From Cellulomonas xiejunii (lineage in GTDB: Bacteria; Actinomycetota; Actinomycetes; Actinomycetales; Cellulomonadaceae), in assembly GCF_024508315.1 (NCBI RefSeq), contig NZ_CP101987.1:1364001-1428000 (forward strand): a DNA stretch of 64,000 nt, in the 5' to 3' direction. Below, one piece after another: positions 46,921 to 55,603 of the stretch. Each line of letters begins with the position of its first letter. Position 1 is the first letter of the stretch. Both the position numbers and the translations under genes were made by a program. The notes below the pieces were generated by a model. It did not search any database. It saw only the letters and a list, made by a program, of their open reading frames with translations, and had not been told where the DNA came from.

Positions 46921-47156
46921 AGGCGGTCGCGGTCCTCGAGCGCCGGCAGGATCGTCGTGGGGATCGCGTACGCCAGCCCGAACGCCAGGATGCCGGCGGT
47001 GACGAACGCGGCGCCGGCGAACCCGTCGGAGTCGAAGCCGATCGTCAGCAGCGCGAACGCGCCGACGAAGAGCAGCAGGCACAGCACACCCGTCGCGGCG
47101 CGCGAGGGAGCCTCGGGTGCCGCGTCGGTCGTGGGCGCGGTGTCGTCGTGGGCCAT
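46917..47156 (-). CDS. Small two-TM membrane protein
   Basis: 79-residue protein with an acidic/Ala-rich N-terminus and two membrane helices (VLCLLLFVGAFALLTIGF and FVTAGILAFGLAYAIPTTIL). No family recognised. An AGGAGGAG site three bases before the ATG at 47156 makes the start secure. It begins a three-gene overlapping unit with the phosphatase and nnrD. Confidence 0.75.
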   Translation of the reverse strand: MAHDDTAPTTDAAPEAPSRAATGVLCLLLFVGAFALLTIGFDSDGFAGAAFVTAGILAFGLAYAIPTTILPALEDRDRL

Positions 47157-47254
47157 GGCTCCTCCTGGGTCGGGGCGGGGTCGGGCCCAGTATCGCCGGG
47201 TCCCGCGAGGGCGGCACGTCAGTCCACGCCCGGGGTCCCGCCCCGGCGGGTGCG

Positions 47255-48202
47255 TCAGCGCAGGGGCAGGGCGCGGCGGGCCCTCGGCCCGTAGGCCGGC
47301 ATCCGCCCGAGGTGCGTGGTCTGCAGCAGGACGAGCACCCGCTGGCGGTGGCCCTGCCAGGGGGACAGCAGCCGCAGCATGCCCGCGTCGTCGGCGCGGC
47401 GGCCGGTGAGCGCCCAGCCCACCAGGTGCGGCAGGTGCGCGTCCCCCACCTGCACGGCATCGGGGTCGCCCAGCGCGCGTGACGTCACCTCGGCGGCCGT
47501 CCACGGGCCGATGCCGCGCACGGTGAGCAGGCGGCGCGCGAGCTCGGCGGGCGTCAGGTCCGCGTGGAACGCGTGCGCGACGGCGGCTGCCCGCCGCACG
47601 GTGTCCGACCGTTGCGCGTCGACCCCTGCACCGCGCCACTCCCACACCGGGAGCGTGGCCCACACGCGCGGCGGCGGTGCGACGCGCAGCCCTTCGGGAG
47701 CAGGCCCGGGCGCGGCCGTGCCGTGCCGGGTGACGAGCCGGCGCCAGGACGCGTGCGCGTCGACGCCCACGACGCGCTGCTCCAGCACCGCGGTGACGAC
47801 GGTGGACCACACGTCCCCGCCCCGCGCGAGGCGCACCCCGCCGTGCGTGCGGTGGGCACGCGCCACGACCGGGTGCAGGTGGGCTGCGAACCCGCTCGCG
47901 TCGTCCTGCAGGCCCAGCAGGCCCGGGGCGTCGGACAGGGCGGCCTCGGCACCCGGGCCCCACGCGTCGGCGCGCACGCCGCCGGGCACGGGGCGCAGCC
48001 GCAGCGTCACGACGTCGCCGCCGCGTCGGGTCGCGTGCCAGATCCCGTCCGGCGCCCAGGACCACGTGGGGTCACCCGTGCCGCGCCTCAGGCGTCCGGT
48101 CGTGCGGCGCACGTCGAGACCCGCGGGGCACGGGACGACGACGTGCGCGTCGCCGGTCGCGTCGCTCGTCACGTCGCTCGTCACGGTCACGGTCACGGTC
48201 AC
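47255..48202 (-). CDS. DNA-3-methyladenine glycosylase (AlkA-like, HhH-GPD)
   Basis: 315-residue base-excision glycosylase for alkylated purines. The helix-hairpin-helix LLTVRGIGPWTAAEV and the catalytic Asp in DAVQVGDAHLPH are present. An N-terminal AlkA-type domain (about 20-120) and the VLEQRVVGVDAHASWRRLV helix fit the 3mA glycosylase II group. Start is uncertain because the first codons lie in a GTGACC tandem repeat with several GTG choices; 48202 is the longest. Confidence 0.86.
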   Translation of the reverse strand: MTVTVTVTSDVTSDATGDAHVVVPCPAGLDVRRTTGRLRRGTGDPTWSWAPDGIWHATRRGGDVVTLRLRPVPGGVRADAWGPGAEAALSDAPGLLGLQDDASGFAAHLHPVVARAHRTHGGVRLARGGDVWSTVVTAVLEQRVVGVDAHASWRRLVTRHGTAAPGPAPEGLRVAPPPRVWATLPVWEWRGAGVDAQRSDTVRRAAAVAHAFHADLTPAELARRLLTVRGIGPWTAAEVTSRALGDPDAVQVGDAHLPHLVGWALTGRRADDAGMLRLLSPWQGHRQRVLVLLQTTHLGRMPAYGPRARRALPLR

Positions 48203-48203
48203 C
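48161..48203. repeat. In-frame tandem repeats at the glycosylase 5' end
   Basis: Two copies of a 12-mer (GTCGCTCGTCAC, 48161-48184) adjoin three to four copies of a CGGTCA hexamer (about 48179-48203). Both periods are multiples of three, so copy changes would lengthen or shorten the glycosylase N-terminus (VTVTVTSDVTSDAT) without shifting the frame. Confidence 0.7.
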
Positions 48204-48263
48204 AGGATGCACCCGAGCGGGTGCGGCCCCGGGGCTGCACCTCACGCACCGGCACGACCGCCG

Positions 48264-48662
48264 TCAGTCGCCTGTCGTCGGCCGTGTCACCAGGGCGGCG
48301 AGGATGATCTCGTTGCCGTCCGGGTCGCGGACGTGGGCGTACCGCCCGTCGTCGTCCTGCGCCGTGTGGTGCGCCGGGGCGCCGAGCGCGGCACAGCGCT
48401 CGACGGTCCCGTCGAGCTCGGCCGGGTCGAGGTACAGGACCAGGAAGGGGCCGGTGCCGCCCTGCCGGCCCACGGGGTCCTCGGACGCCGCCGGTCGCAG
48501 CCAGAGTCCCGCGTCCGTGAGCCCGCCGGGGCCGACGTGCAGCAGGGGATAGTCGCCGAAGCTGCCCTCGAACAGGGTGCGGAACCCGAAGGCGTCGCGG
48601 TAGAAGGCTGCGGCGCGCCCCAGGTCCGGGGTGACGAGCGCGGCCCGTCCGAGTGTGATCAT
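48264..48662 (-). CDS. VOC (glyoxalase/bleomycin-resistance) superfamily protein
   Basis: 132-residue protein with paired beta-alpha-beta-beta-beta modules. It opens LGRAALVTPDLGRAAAFYRDAFGF and ends GRYAHVRDPDGNEIILA, whose Glu is the usual metal-ligand position. Substrate unknown. The ATG at 48662 begins the first strand directly. It is divergent from the STAS gene. Confidence 0.85.
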   Translation of the reverse strand: MITLGRAALVTPDLGRAAAFYRDAFGFRTLFEGSFGDYPLLHVGPGGLTDAGLWLRPAASEDPVGRQGGTGPFLVLYLDPAELDGTVERCAALGAPAHHTAQDDDGRYAHVRDPDGNEIILAALVTRPTTGD

Positions 48663-48764
48663 GGCCGCAACGTAGTGGCCGCCACCGACACCGGCCGTCG
48701 AGGCCGCGCGCGGAGCTTCACCCTCGGCGTGCCGGATGCCGGTGACGTGGGGCACACTCTGCCG

Positions 48765-49118
48765 ATGGACGCACGACCGGCGCTGGGCGGGCACCTCGAG
48801 GTTCGTGACGAGGGCGCCACGCTGCGCGTCGTCCTCGGCGGCGCGATCGACCTGGCGGTGCGGGAGCGGGACGCGCCCGCACTGTGGGACGCGCTCGACG
48901 CGCCGGCCGTGCGCGGGGTGGACGTCGACGCGTCGGACGTGACCTTCCTCGACTCGACCGGGCTGTCCGTCCTGGTGCGGCTCGCACGGGACGCAGCCGA
49001 GCGCGGGCTGCCCCTGAGGCTGGCCGCGGTCAGCCCGCGGGTCGCGGACCTCCTGGAGCAGACCGGGGTGGGGGACTGGATGGCGGCGCTTACCGACTCC
49101 CTGACCGACGCCCGCTGA
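48765..49118 (+). CDS. STAS-domain anti-sigma factor antagonist
   Basis: 117-residue SpoIIAA-like STAS protein. The phosphorylatable serine is in VTFLDSTGLSVLVRLA, and LGGAIDLAVRERDAPALWDAL matches the family. Such proteins bind an anti-sigma kinase when unphosphorylated, releasing a sigma factor. No RsbW-like kinase or sigma factor is encoded nearby, so its partner is elsewhere. CACACT lies six bases before the ATG (leaderless-like). Confidence 0.88.
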   Translation: MDARPALGGHLEVRDEGATLRVVLGGAIDLAVRERDAPALWDALDAPAVRGVDVDASDVTFLDSTGLSVLVRLARDAAERGLPLRLAAVSPRVADLLEQTGVGDWMAALTDSLTDAR

Positions 49119-49142
49119 CGCAGGGGCGGCACGCCGCCGGGC

Positions 49143-49517
49143 TCAGTGCCCGCGCAGCCGCTCGATGGCGCGCCGGTCGCGCTTGGTGGGGCGGCCGGCA
49201 CCGCGGTCGCGCTGGGCGGCGACCGCCACCTGGTCGCGCGGCGGCGGCACGGGCGAGCGGTCGAGGTAGGACGCCTGCGCGACCTCGGCGGACACGCGCT
49301 TGACCAGCAGGCGCTGCACGACCACCAGCCGTTCCCGGTGGCCGCCGCGCACCTGCACCTCGTCGCCCGGCACCACCTGTGTGGCCGGCTTGGCGCGCTC
49401 GCCGTTGACGCGCACGTGACCGGCGCGGCAGGCGGCACCCGCCGCCGACCGCGTGGGGAACAGGCGGACGGCCCAGGTCCAGGCGTCGACGCGGACGCGT
49501 CCCTGCGGCTCGGCCAT
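49143..49517 (-). CDS. S4-domain RNA-binding protein (Hsp15-like)
   Basis: 124-residue protein with an N-terminal S4 domain (RVDAWTWAVRLFPTRSAAGAACRAGHVRVNGERAKPATQVVPGDEVQV) and a basic C-terminus ending GRPTKRDRRAIERLRGH. Hsp15-type proteins bind free 50S subunits carrying nascent chains during stress. GAGGAGG upstream of the ATG at 49517 supports the start. It is convergent with the STAS gene. Confidence 0.9.
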   Translation of the reverse strand: MAEPQGRVRVDAWTWAVRLFPTRSAAGAACRAGHVRVNGERAKPATQVVPGDEVQVRGGHRERLVVVQRLLVKRVSAEVAQASYLDRSPVPPPRDQVAVAAQRDRGAGRPTKRDRRAIERLRGH

Positions 49518-49591
49518 CGCGCCACCTCCTCGTCGCTGTCCCGTCGACCACCGACGTCAGCCTGCCACGACGTCCGGGTGCGACGCCCGCA

Positions 49592-49626
49592 GGCCGCGTG
49601 GCCGCCGGGGCGGCGGCCACGCGGCC
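49592..49626 (-). terminator. Terminator of pgi
   Basis: Perfect 15-bp stem GGCCGCGTGGCCGCC with its complement and a five-base loop, 13 bases beyond the pgi stop codon on the minus strand. Confidence 0.85.
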
Positions 49627-49638
49627 GCGGGGCGTCGG

Positions 49639-51321
49639 TCAGCCGCGCAGCTCGAGGTACCGGGCGATGAGGGCGCGGGTGGACGGGTCCTGCGCGGCCA
49701 GCGCCGCCTCGTCGCCCTGCACTGCCGGTGCGATCTGCGTCGCGAGCTTCTTGCCCAGCTCGACGCCCCACTGGTCGAACGAGTCGATGCCCCACACCAC
49801 GCCCTGCGCGAACGTGATGTGCTCGTACAGCGCGATGAGCTGACCCACCACCGACGGCGTGAGGGCGGGCGCCAGGATCGAGGTCGTGGGGCGGTTGCCC
49901 GGGAACACGCGCGCCGGGACGATCTCCTCCGCCGTGCCCTCCGCCCGCACCTCCTCGGCCGTCTTGCCGAACGCGAGCGCCTTGGTCTGGGCGAAGAAGT
50001 TGGCGAGGAACAGGCTGTGCACGTCGGTGTCGCCGTCGCGCAGCGGGTAGGCGGGGTTCGCCACGGCGATGAAGTCCGCCGGGATCAGGCGCGTGCCCTG
50101 GTGGATGAGCTGGTAGAACGCGTGCTGCCCGTTGGTGCCGGGCTCGCCCCAGAAGACCTCACCGGTCTGCGTCGTCACCGGGGTGCCGTCCCAGCGCACG
50201 GACTTGCCGTTGGACTCCATCGTCAGCTGCTGCAGGTACGCGGGGAAGCGGTGCAGCAGCTGGGCGTACGGCAGCACCGCGTGCGTGTGCGCGCCGAGGA
50301 AGTTGACGTACCAGACGTTCAGCAGGCCCATGAGGAACGGCACGTTCTGCGCGACCGGGGTGGTGCGCGTGTGCTCGTCGACCGCGTGGAAGCCCGCGAG
50401 CAGGTCGCCGAACGCGTCGGGGCCGATCGCGATCGCCAGCGACGTGCCGATCGCGGAGTCGACGGAGTACCGCCCGCCGACCCAGTCCCAGAACCCGAAC
50501 GCGTTGTCCGGGTCGATGCCGAAGTCGGCGACCTTGTCCAGGGCCGTCGACACGGCGACGAAGTGCTTCGCGACGGCGTCGCGCCGCGCGTCGTCGGAGT
50601 CGTCGATGTGGCCGCCGGCGGCCAGCGAGTCCCACAGCCACTGGCGCGCGAGCCGCGCGTTGGTCAGCGTCTCGAGCGTGGTGAACGTCTTGGAGGCGAC
50701 GATGAACAGCGTGGTCGTCGGGTCGAGGTCCGCGGTCTTCTGCGCGAGGTCGGTGGGGTCGATGTTGGAGACGAACCGCACCTCCAGGTCGTCGGCGACG
50801 TAGGGCTCGAGGGCCTCGTAGACCATGACGGGACCCAGGTCCGAGCCGCCGATGCCGATGTTGACGACGGTACGCACCGCCTCGCCCGTGACACCCGTCC
50901 ACTCGCCGGAACGGACCTGCTCGGCGAACGCGAAGACCTCGCCCAGCACGGCCTGCACGTCGTCGTCGACCTGCTGGCCGTCGACGACCAGCGGCGGCTC
51001 GGCGTCCGCGGGGCGACGCAGCGCGGTGTGCAGGACGGCGCGGTCCTCCGTGACGTTGATGTGCTCGCCCGAGAGCATCGCGGCGAACCGGTCGGTGAGG
51101 TGCACCTCGTCGGCCAGGCGTGCGAGCAGCGCGATCGTCTCGTCGGTGACCAGGTTCTTCGACAGGTCGACCGTGAGGTCGGCGAGCTGCAGGGTCAGCC
51201 GCTGCGCGCGGTCGGGGTCGTCCGCGAACCAGCCGCGCAGGTCCGGGTGCAGCGTGCTCTCGTGCTCCGAGAGCGCCTGCCAGGCGCTCGTGGTCGTCGG
51301 GTCGATCGGCGGCGTGGGCAC
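49639..51321 (-). CDS. pgi: Glucose-6-phosphate isomerase
   Basis: 560-residue glycolytic enzyme interconverting glucose-6-phosphate and fructose-6-phosphate. Motifs are [19 protein letters not shown], the signature [37 protein letters not shown] with the catalytic His, and a C-terminal [14 protein letters not shown] lysine. Length is that of the long (bacterial/eukaryotic) form. The GTG at 51321 follows AGGAGAG. It is monocistronic with its own terminator. Confidence 0.97.
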   Translation of the reverse strand: MPTPPIDPTTTSAWQALSEHESTLHPDLRGWFADDPDRAQRLTLQLADLTVDLSKNLVTDETIALLARLADEVHLTDRFAAMLSGEHINVTEDRAVLHTALRRPADAEPPLVVDGQQVDDDVQAVLGEVFAFAEQVRSGEWTGVTGEAVRTVVNIGIGGSDLGPVMVYEALEPYVADDLEVRFVSNIDPTDLAQKTADLDPTTTLFIVASKTFTTLETLTNARLARQWLWDSLAAGGHIDDSDDARRDAVAKHFVAVSTALDKVADFGIDPDNAFGFWDWVGGRYSVDSAIGTSLAIAIGPDAFGDLLAGFHAVDEHTRTTPVAQNVPFLMGLLNVWYVNFLGAHTHAVLPYAQLLHRFPAYLQQLTMESNGKSVRWDGTPVTTQTGEVFWGEPGTNGQHAFYQLIHQGTRLIPADFIAVANPAYPLRDGDTDVHSLFLANFFAQTKALAFGKTAEEVRAEGTAEEIVPARVFPGNRPTTSILAPALTPSVVGQLIALYEHITFAQGVVWGIDSFDQWGVELGKKLATQIAPAVQGDEAALAAQDPSTRALIARYLELRG

Positions 51322-51438
51322 GTGGCTCTCCTGGTCTCGACGAGCGGGGCCCGGCGGGTTCCCCCGGTCAACCGTAGGGCCGGCGGGCCGGTGCCCGCAC
51401 GGGACGTCCGGCGGCGGGGGACGGATACCGTGTGCGGC

Positions 51439-51762
51439 ATGCCTCGCCTGCCTGTCGCCCTCGTCGCCGCAGTCGGTCTCGTCGCCGCGTTCGCGCTCGC
51501 GCAGGGCACGGGTGTGCGGTGGCTCGGCGGCGTGATCCTGCTCGCCACCGTCGTGGCGTGCCTGGTGCTGGCCGTGCCGCGGGTCGGCTGGTGGCGTCCG
51601 CTCGCCGTGGCGGCGGTGGGCCTCGTCGTGTTCGTCCTGTCGCACGTCGCAGCCGACGTGCTGGGCCCGTGGCCGGCCGTGCTGACGGCCGCGGCCGTGC
51701 TCGGTGCGACGGGCTGGTGGCTCGTCGACCGGGCACGGCCGCGGGTCGTCGCGGACCGCTGA
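51439..51762 (+). CDS. Small membrane protein, unknown
   Basis: 107-residue protein with four closely spaced predicted helices and almost no loops ([75 protein letters not shown]). No family recognised; such proteins accompany many actinobacterial pgi loci but the pattern is not diagnostic. TACCGT at 51426-51431 lies seven bases before the ATG. Confidence 0.7.
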   Translation: MPRLPVALVAAVGLVAAFALAQGTGVRWLGGVILLATVVACLVLAVPRVGWWRPLAVAAVGLVVFVLSHVAADVLGPWPAVLTAAAVLGATGWWLVDRARPRVVADR

Positions 51763-51766
51763 GGCG

Positions 51767-53062
51767 TCAGCGGTAGGTGATGCTCGACGTGCTGTAGCCG
51801 CACGCGCTGCTCGGACCCGACCCGACCTTGGTCGGCTCCCCGGACGTGACGCCCCGGTACTCCTCGCAGATGACGATCTTGCGCGACGAGTCGTTGAGGA
51901 TCGTCACGCCGGAGATCGTCGCGCGGTCCCCGAGGTTCGGGTTGATCCCGACGAGCGCCTTGCCAGGAGCGGTGACCTGGATGTTGGAGATCTGCACCGT
52001 CCGGGCGTGCTGCGTGGAGCAGTTGCCGCACGAGCGGTAGAGCTTGCCGAAGTCGGAGACCTGGAAGTTCTTGATGACGAAGGTGCCCGGGCCGTTGTGC
52101 TGGAACACCTTGTCGGACGCGTACCGGGCACCGCCGCCGTCGACGGTCATGGTCTGCGAGGACGACGAGCCCTTGAAGGTCGCGGCGTCCTCGCCGACGT
52201 CCTCCCACCAGACGTTCTGCACGGTGCACGTGCCCTTGCAGTGGATGCCGTCACCGGCGCCGGTGCCGATGATGACGTTCTTGATGGTCGCGCCGTCCGC
52301 CAGCTCGAACATCGCGGGCTGGCCCTCGTCCTGCCCGCCCGAGGAGATGCCGTAGTACCGCACGAGGCGGCCGTCGAGCGTGCCGCTGACCTTGATGGTC
52401 GAGGACACCTTCTGCTGCCCCGTGGCCGACGGCCACGACACGTTGCCAGTGGGCGGGGGCGTCGTGGGGGACGTGGTGGGGGCGGTCGTGGGCGTGCCGC
52501 CGCCCGACCCGACCTGTACGAGCTGCCACTGCTGGTTGTACTGGTTGTTGTCGGTGAGCTGGGTGACCGTCGCGCCGTCGGCGGTGGAGCGGTCGGTGAC
52601 CGTGACGGCCTTGCCGGAGTGCCGGTTGAGCAGCCGGACGTACGCGCCGCTCGCGGAGTCGGACAGCTTGAACTGCTGGTTGGTGCCGTTGAGGTCGGTG
52701 TACTGGCGGAACTGGCCGCCGTCGGCCGTCGACCACTCCCACAGGTCGAGGACCTTGCCCGAGTGCCGGGACTTCAGCCGGTAGTACCCGGAGCCGGAGT
52801 CCACGAACTGCCACTGCTGCCAGTTGCCGTCGTTACGGGGCCACTGCTGGATGACGGCGCCGTCGGCCGTGGAGGTGTCCCTGATGTCCATCACCTTGCC
52901 GCTCTGGCGGTTGACGAGGACGTACCAGGCGTTCGTGTCGACGCTGGCGGCGGTGGCGCTCAGGGCCGTGGCCAGGCCGAGGGTGCCACCCAGCGTGAGG
53001 GCGAGGGCGGCGGCGAGCAGGACGCGGAACGAGCGTCGGGTCGCCGGTGGTCTGCTGGACAT
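51767..53062 (-). CDS. Secreted CBM13-PL3 pectate lyase
   Basis: 431-residue exported lyase. Signal peptide about 1-40, then a ricin-type CBM13 (40-180) with SGKVMDI/SGKVLDL/SGKAVTV and QQW repeats, a Pro/Thr linker, and a PL3 beta-helix (about 205-431). PL3 features include [40 protein letters not shown], with the calcium-binding acidic cluster, and [28 protein letters not shown]. It would cleave polygalacturonate by beta-elimination. The start at 53062 follows AGAGG; a longer in-frame opening to 53263 is unsupported. Its promoter carries the boxes shared with the GH43 locus. Confidence 0.93.
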   Translation of the reverse strand: MSSRPPATRRSFRVLLAAALALTLGGTLGLATALSATAASVDTNAWYVLVNRQSGKVMDIRDTSTADGAVIQQWPRNDGNWQQWQFVDSGSGYYRLKSRHSGKVLDLWEWSTADGGQFRQYTDLNGTNQQFKLSDSASGAYVRLLNRHSGKAVTVTDRSTADGATVTQLTDNNQYNQQWQLVQVGSGGGTPTTAPTTSPTTPPPTGNVSWPSATGQQKVSSTIKVSGTLDGRLVRYYGISSGGQDEGQPAMFELADGATIKNVIIGTGAGDGIHCKGTCTVQNVWWEDVGEDAATFKGSSSSQTMTVDGGGARYASDKVFQHNGPGTFVIKNFQVSDFGKLYRSCGNCSTQHARTVQISNIQVTAPGKALVGINPNLGDRATISGVTILNDSSRKIVICEEYRGVTSGEPTKVGSGPSSACGYSTSSITYR

Positions 53063-53078
53063 GTCTGCCTCTCGTAGG

Positions 53079-53167
53079 TGAAGCGCTTGCGCGGCCACCC
53101 AAGCACGGCAAGCGTTTGGGGTGAAGACCCTGAACCCGGATGAAACGCTTCGCTGTGAACGATCACA
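53079..53167. promoter_or_regulatory. Operator-like cluster between pectate lyase and PfkB genes
   Basis: Contains TGAAGCGCTTGC (53079-53090), AAGCGTTTG (53110-53118), box A TGAAACGCTTCG (53141-53152) and box B TGTGAACGATCACA (53154-53167). The first three share the AAnCGnTT-type LacI core. Box A and box B are exact copies of those before the GH43 gene. Serves both divergent genes. Confidence 0.6.
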
Positions 53168-53226
53168 TGGCGTGTCGTCGCGCCGAGGTCGCATCCGCGC
53201 GGAGGCGGGGCTGCGAGGATGCCCGC

Positions 53227-54159
53227 ATGCCCGCTCCGCTCGTCTGCTGCGGCCTGACGACACTCGACGTCACGCAGACGCTCGACCGCCTGCCCGCCGC
53301 CGACGAGAAGGTCGTCGCCGACGGCCTCGACGTCACCTTCGGAGGGCCCGCCGCCAACGCAGCGGCCGTGGCCGTCGGCCTGGGTGTGCCGACCACGCTC
53401 GTCACCGTCCTGGGCACCGGTCCGTTGGCGGACGTCGCGCGTGGGGGCCTGGCAGCCGCGGGCGTCGCCGTCGTCGACCTCGCACCCGACGCGCCCGACG
53501 TCCTGCCCGTGTCGACCGTGCTCGTGACGCGCGCGACCGGCGAGCGCGCCGTGGTGTCGGTGAACGGCGCGCGCACGCCCCGGCTGCCCGCGCCCACGGC
53601 GGACCTGCTGACGGGCGTGCGTGCGCTGCTCGTCGACGGGCACCACCCCGACGCGGCGATGGCGCTCGCGCGCGCCGCCCGCGCGGCGGGCGTCCCGGTC
53701 CTGCTCGACGGCGGCAGCTGGAAGCCGACGACCGCGGACCTGCTCACGGTGGTCGACCTCGCCGTCCTGTCGGGCGACTTCCGGCTGCCGGCGCCGGGCG
53801 ACGCTCGAGGGCTCGGCGGCGTGCTCGACGACGAGGCCGTCGACGCGCTCCTCGACGCCGTCGCGGCGTACGGGCCGTCGTTCGTCGCGCGCAGCGCGGG
53901 CGCCGGGCCGGTCCGGCTCCGCCACGCGGGTCCCGACGGAGCGGTGGCGAGGTCGGTGCTCCGCCCTCCTGCCGTCCCGCGCGGCGCCGTCGTGGACACC
54001 CTGGGTGCCGGTGACGTGCTGCACGGCGCGATGGCCGCGGCGCTCGCACGGGGGGAGGGGCCGTCGGACGCCCTGGCGGAGGGGGTGCGTCGGGCGACCG
54101 CCTCCGTGCGCTACGCGGGCGCCCGGGGATGGCTGGGCGCGTCGCGCGACCGGTTCTGA
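53227..54159 (+). CDS. PfkB-family carbohydrate kinase
   Basis: 310-residue ribokinase-like sugar kinase. The N-terminal FGGPAANAAAVAVGLG matches signature 1 and the C-terminal VVDTLGAGDVLHGAMAAAL contains the GAGD catalytic motif. Sits divergent from the pectate lyase and shares its operator cluster, so its substrate could be a pectin-derived sugar acid such as KDG, but the key specificity residues cannot be judged. ATG 53227 chosen; longer frame upstream overlaps the operator region. Confidence 0.88.
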   Translation: MPAPLVCCGLTTLDVTQTLDRLPAADEKVVADGLDVTFGGPAANAAAVAVGLGVPTTLVTVLGTGPLADVARGGLAAAGVAVVDLAPDAPDVLPVSTVLVTRATGERAVVSVNGARTPRLPAPTADLLTGVRALLVDGHHPDAAMALARAARAAGVPVLLDGGSWKPTTADLLTVVDLAVLSGDFRLPAPGDARGLGGVLDDEAVDALLDAVAAYGPSFVARSAGAGPVRLRHAGPDGAVARSVLRPPAVPRGAVVDTLGAGDVLHGAMAAALARGEGPSDALAEGVRRATASVRYAGARGWLGASRDRF

Positions 54160-54262
54160 CGCGCCGCGCGGCGCTCGTGGGCCGTACGTCACCGGCAGAT
54201 GACCTGCCTCGTACGGACGTGTGACGTGCCGGTCACGATGTGATCACGGTCACGTCCGGCCG

Positions 54263-54297
54263 TTGACGCCGATTTGTAAGGAAGGTCTACTAACAAA
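54263..54297 (+). promoter_or_regulatory. Promoter and overlapping inverted repeat of the ROK repressor gene
   Basis: TTGACG (54263-54268), a 17-base spacer and TCTACT (54286-54291) give a housekeeping-type promoter ending seven bases before the ATG. TTTGT (54273-54277) and ACAAA (54293-54297) are the outer arms of an imperfect inverted repeat (TTTGTnAGnA and complement) that overlaps the -10. This is consistent with autorepression by the ROK protein. Confidence 0.6.
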
Positions 54298-54298
54298 C

Positions 54299-55474
54299 AT
54301 GCCGAGGTCGTCGCAACCGCTCACCGCCCGCACCGCGGGCCCGGTCCGGCACCGGCTGCGCCCGACCACGAAGGTGCTTCCCGAGCACGCCCGGGCCCAC
54401 AACCGGTCGCTCGTCCTCGGGCACCTGTTCCACGACGGACCGTCGTCCCGCGCGGACATCGCGCGCAGCACCGGCCTGACCCGCGTGACGGTCTCCGACC
54501 TGGTCGCGGCCCTGCTCGCCGAGGGCCTCGTCGCCGACCTCGGCGTGCGCGCCGAGAGCCGGGTGGGCAAGCCCGCGACCCTCGTCGGTCTGCGCGCGTC
54601 GGACCACCACGTCGTCGTCGTCGACCTCACCGACGACGCGACGGTCCACGGTGCCGTCATGACCCTGGACGGCCAGGTGGTCACCCGTGAGCACGTGCCG
54701 AGCGGCGGCGCGACGGGGTCCCAGGCCGTGACGCTCGTCGAGGAGCTGTGCCGTCGGCTCCTGGCCGGCACGACCGGGATCGTCGTCGGCGTCGGCATCT
54801 CGTCACCGGGTGTCGTCGACGCCGCGGGGCGCGTCGTCGAGGCGCCCAACCGCGGGTGGTACGACGTGCCGCTCGCCGCACGCCTGTCCGCCGCGCTCGG
54901 CGCCCCCGTGCACGTCGCCAACGACGCCAACACGCGCGCGCTCGGGGAGTACACCTACGGCGGTGCCGCGTCCGACGCGATGGTCGTCACCGTGGGCCAG
55001 GGGGTGGGCGCCGGCATGCTCGTCGACGGTGCCCTCGTGCGCGGGCGCGGCCACGCCGCCGGAGAGATCGGGCACGTCACCGTCGTCGACGAGCAGACCG
55101 CCGGTGAGACCCCGCTGCCGTGCGCCTGCGGACGCACGGGCTGCCTCGAGACCGTGCTCAGCGCGCCCGCGCTGCGCCGCCGCATCGGTCTCGCCCCCCA
55201 GGACGCCGACGCCGCGCTGGCGTCGGTCGGACGGATGCTGGGCCGCGCCCTGGCACCCGTCGTCAGTGCGCTCGACCTCGCCGAGGTCCTGCTCTCCGGC
55301 CCGCCGGAGCTGCTCGACGGACCGTTGCGCGAGGCCACGACCACCACCCTCCGTGACAGGACGATGCCCGTCATCGGGCAGGGCCTGCGGGTGCGGATGG
55401 CGGCTCTCGACGAGGACGCGGCGCTCGCAGGCGCCGCCGTGCTCGTCCTGTCCGGGCAGCTCGGGATCACGTGA
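54299..55474 (+). CDS. ROK-family transcriptional repressor (NagC/XylR-like)
   Basis: 391-residue regulator. Winged helix-turn-helix at about 35-95 (SRADIARSTGLTRVTVSDLVAALLAEGLV), then a ROK sugar-kinase-like domain with the zinc motif CACGRTGCLE and GEIGHVTVVD. The degenerate ATP site is usual in ROK repressors, which bind a sugar or sugar phosphate instead. It precedes and faces the same way as the amino-sugar uptake operon, so it very likely represses it. ATG at 54299 has its own promoter. Confidence 0.9.
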   Translation: MPRSSQPLTARTAGPVRHRLRPTTKVLPEHARAHNRSLVLGHLFHDGPSSRADIARSTGLTRVTVSDLVAALLAEGLVADLGVRAESRVGKPATLVGLRASDHHVVVVDLTDDATVHGAVMTLDGQVVTREHVPSGGATGSQAVTLVEELCRRLLAGTTGIVVGVGISSPGVVDAAGRVVEAPNRGWYDVPLAARLSAALGAPVHVANDANTRALGEYTYGGAASDAMVVTVGQGVGAGMLVDGALVRGRGHAAGEIGHVTVVDEQTAGETPLPCACGRTGCLETVLSAPALRRRIGLAPQDADAALASVGRMLGRALAPVVSALDLAEVLLSGPPELLDGPLREATTTTLRDRTMPVIGQGLRVRMAALDEDAALAGAAVLVLSGQLGIT

Positions 55475-55500
55475 CGGTCCGGAGCGACCGGGGCCGGCCC

Positions 55501-55576
55501 GTCGTCACGTGACGACGACGAGCCGGCCGTCCAGCAGATCGGCAGCACCACCCACCGGCGTCGTCGTGACGACGAC
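55501..55576. promoter_or_regulatory. Two related palindromes before the solute-binding protein gene
   Basis: GTCGTCACGTGACGAC (55501-55516, perfect) and GTCGTCGTGACGACGAC (55560-55576, odd-centred) share GTCGTC/GACGAC arms. They lie 88-103 and 28-44 bp before the start at 55604. The first also sits inside a larger GGCCGGC/GCCGGCC hairpin (55493-55528) that could end the repressor transcript. Confidence 0.5.
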
Positions 55577-55603
55577 CGCCTCGCACACGGGAGGAACCCC
55601 CAC

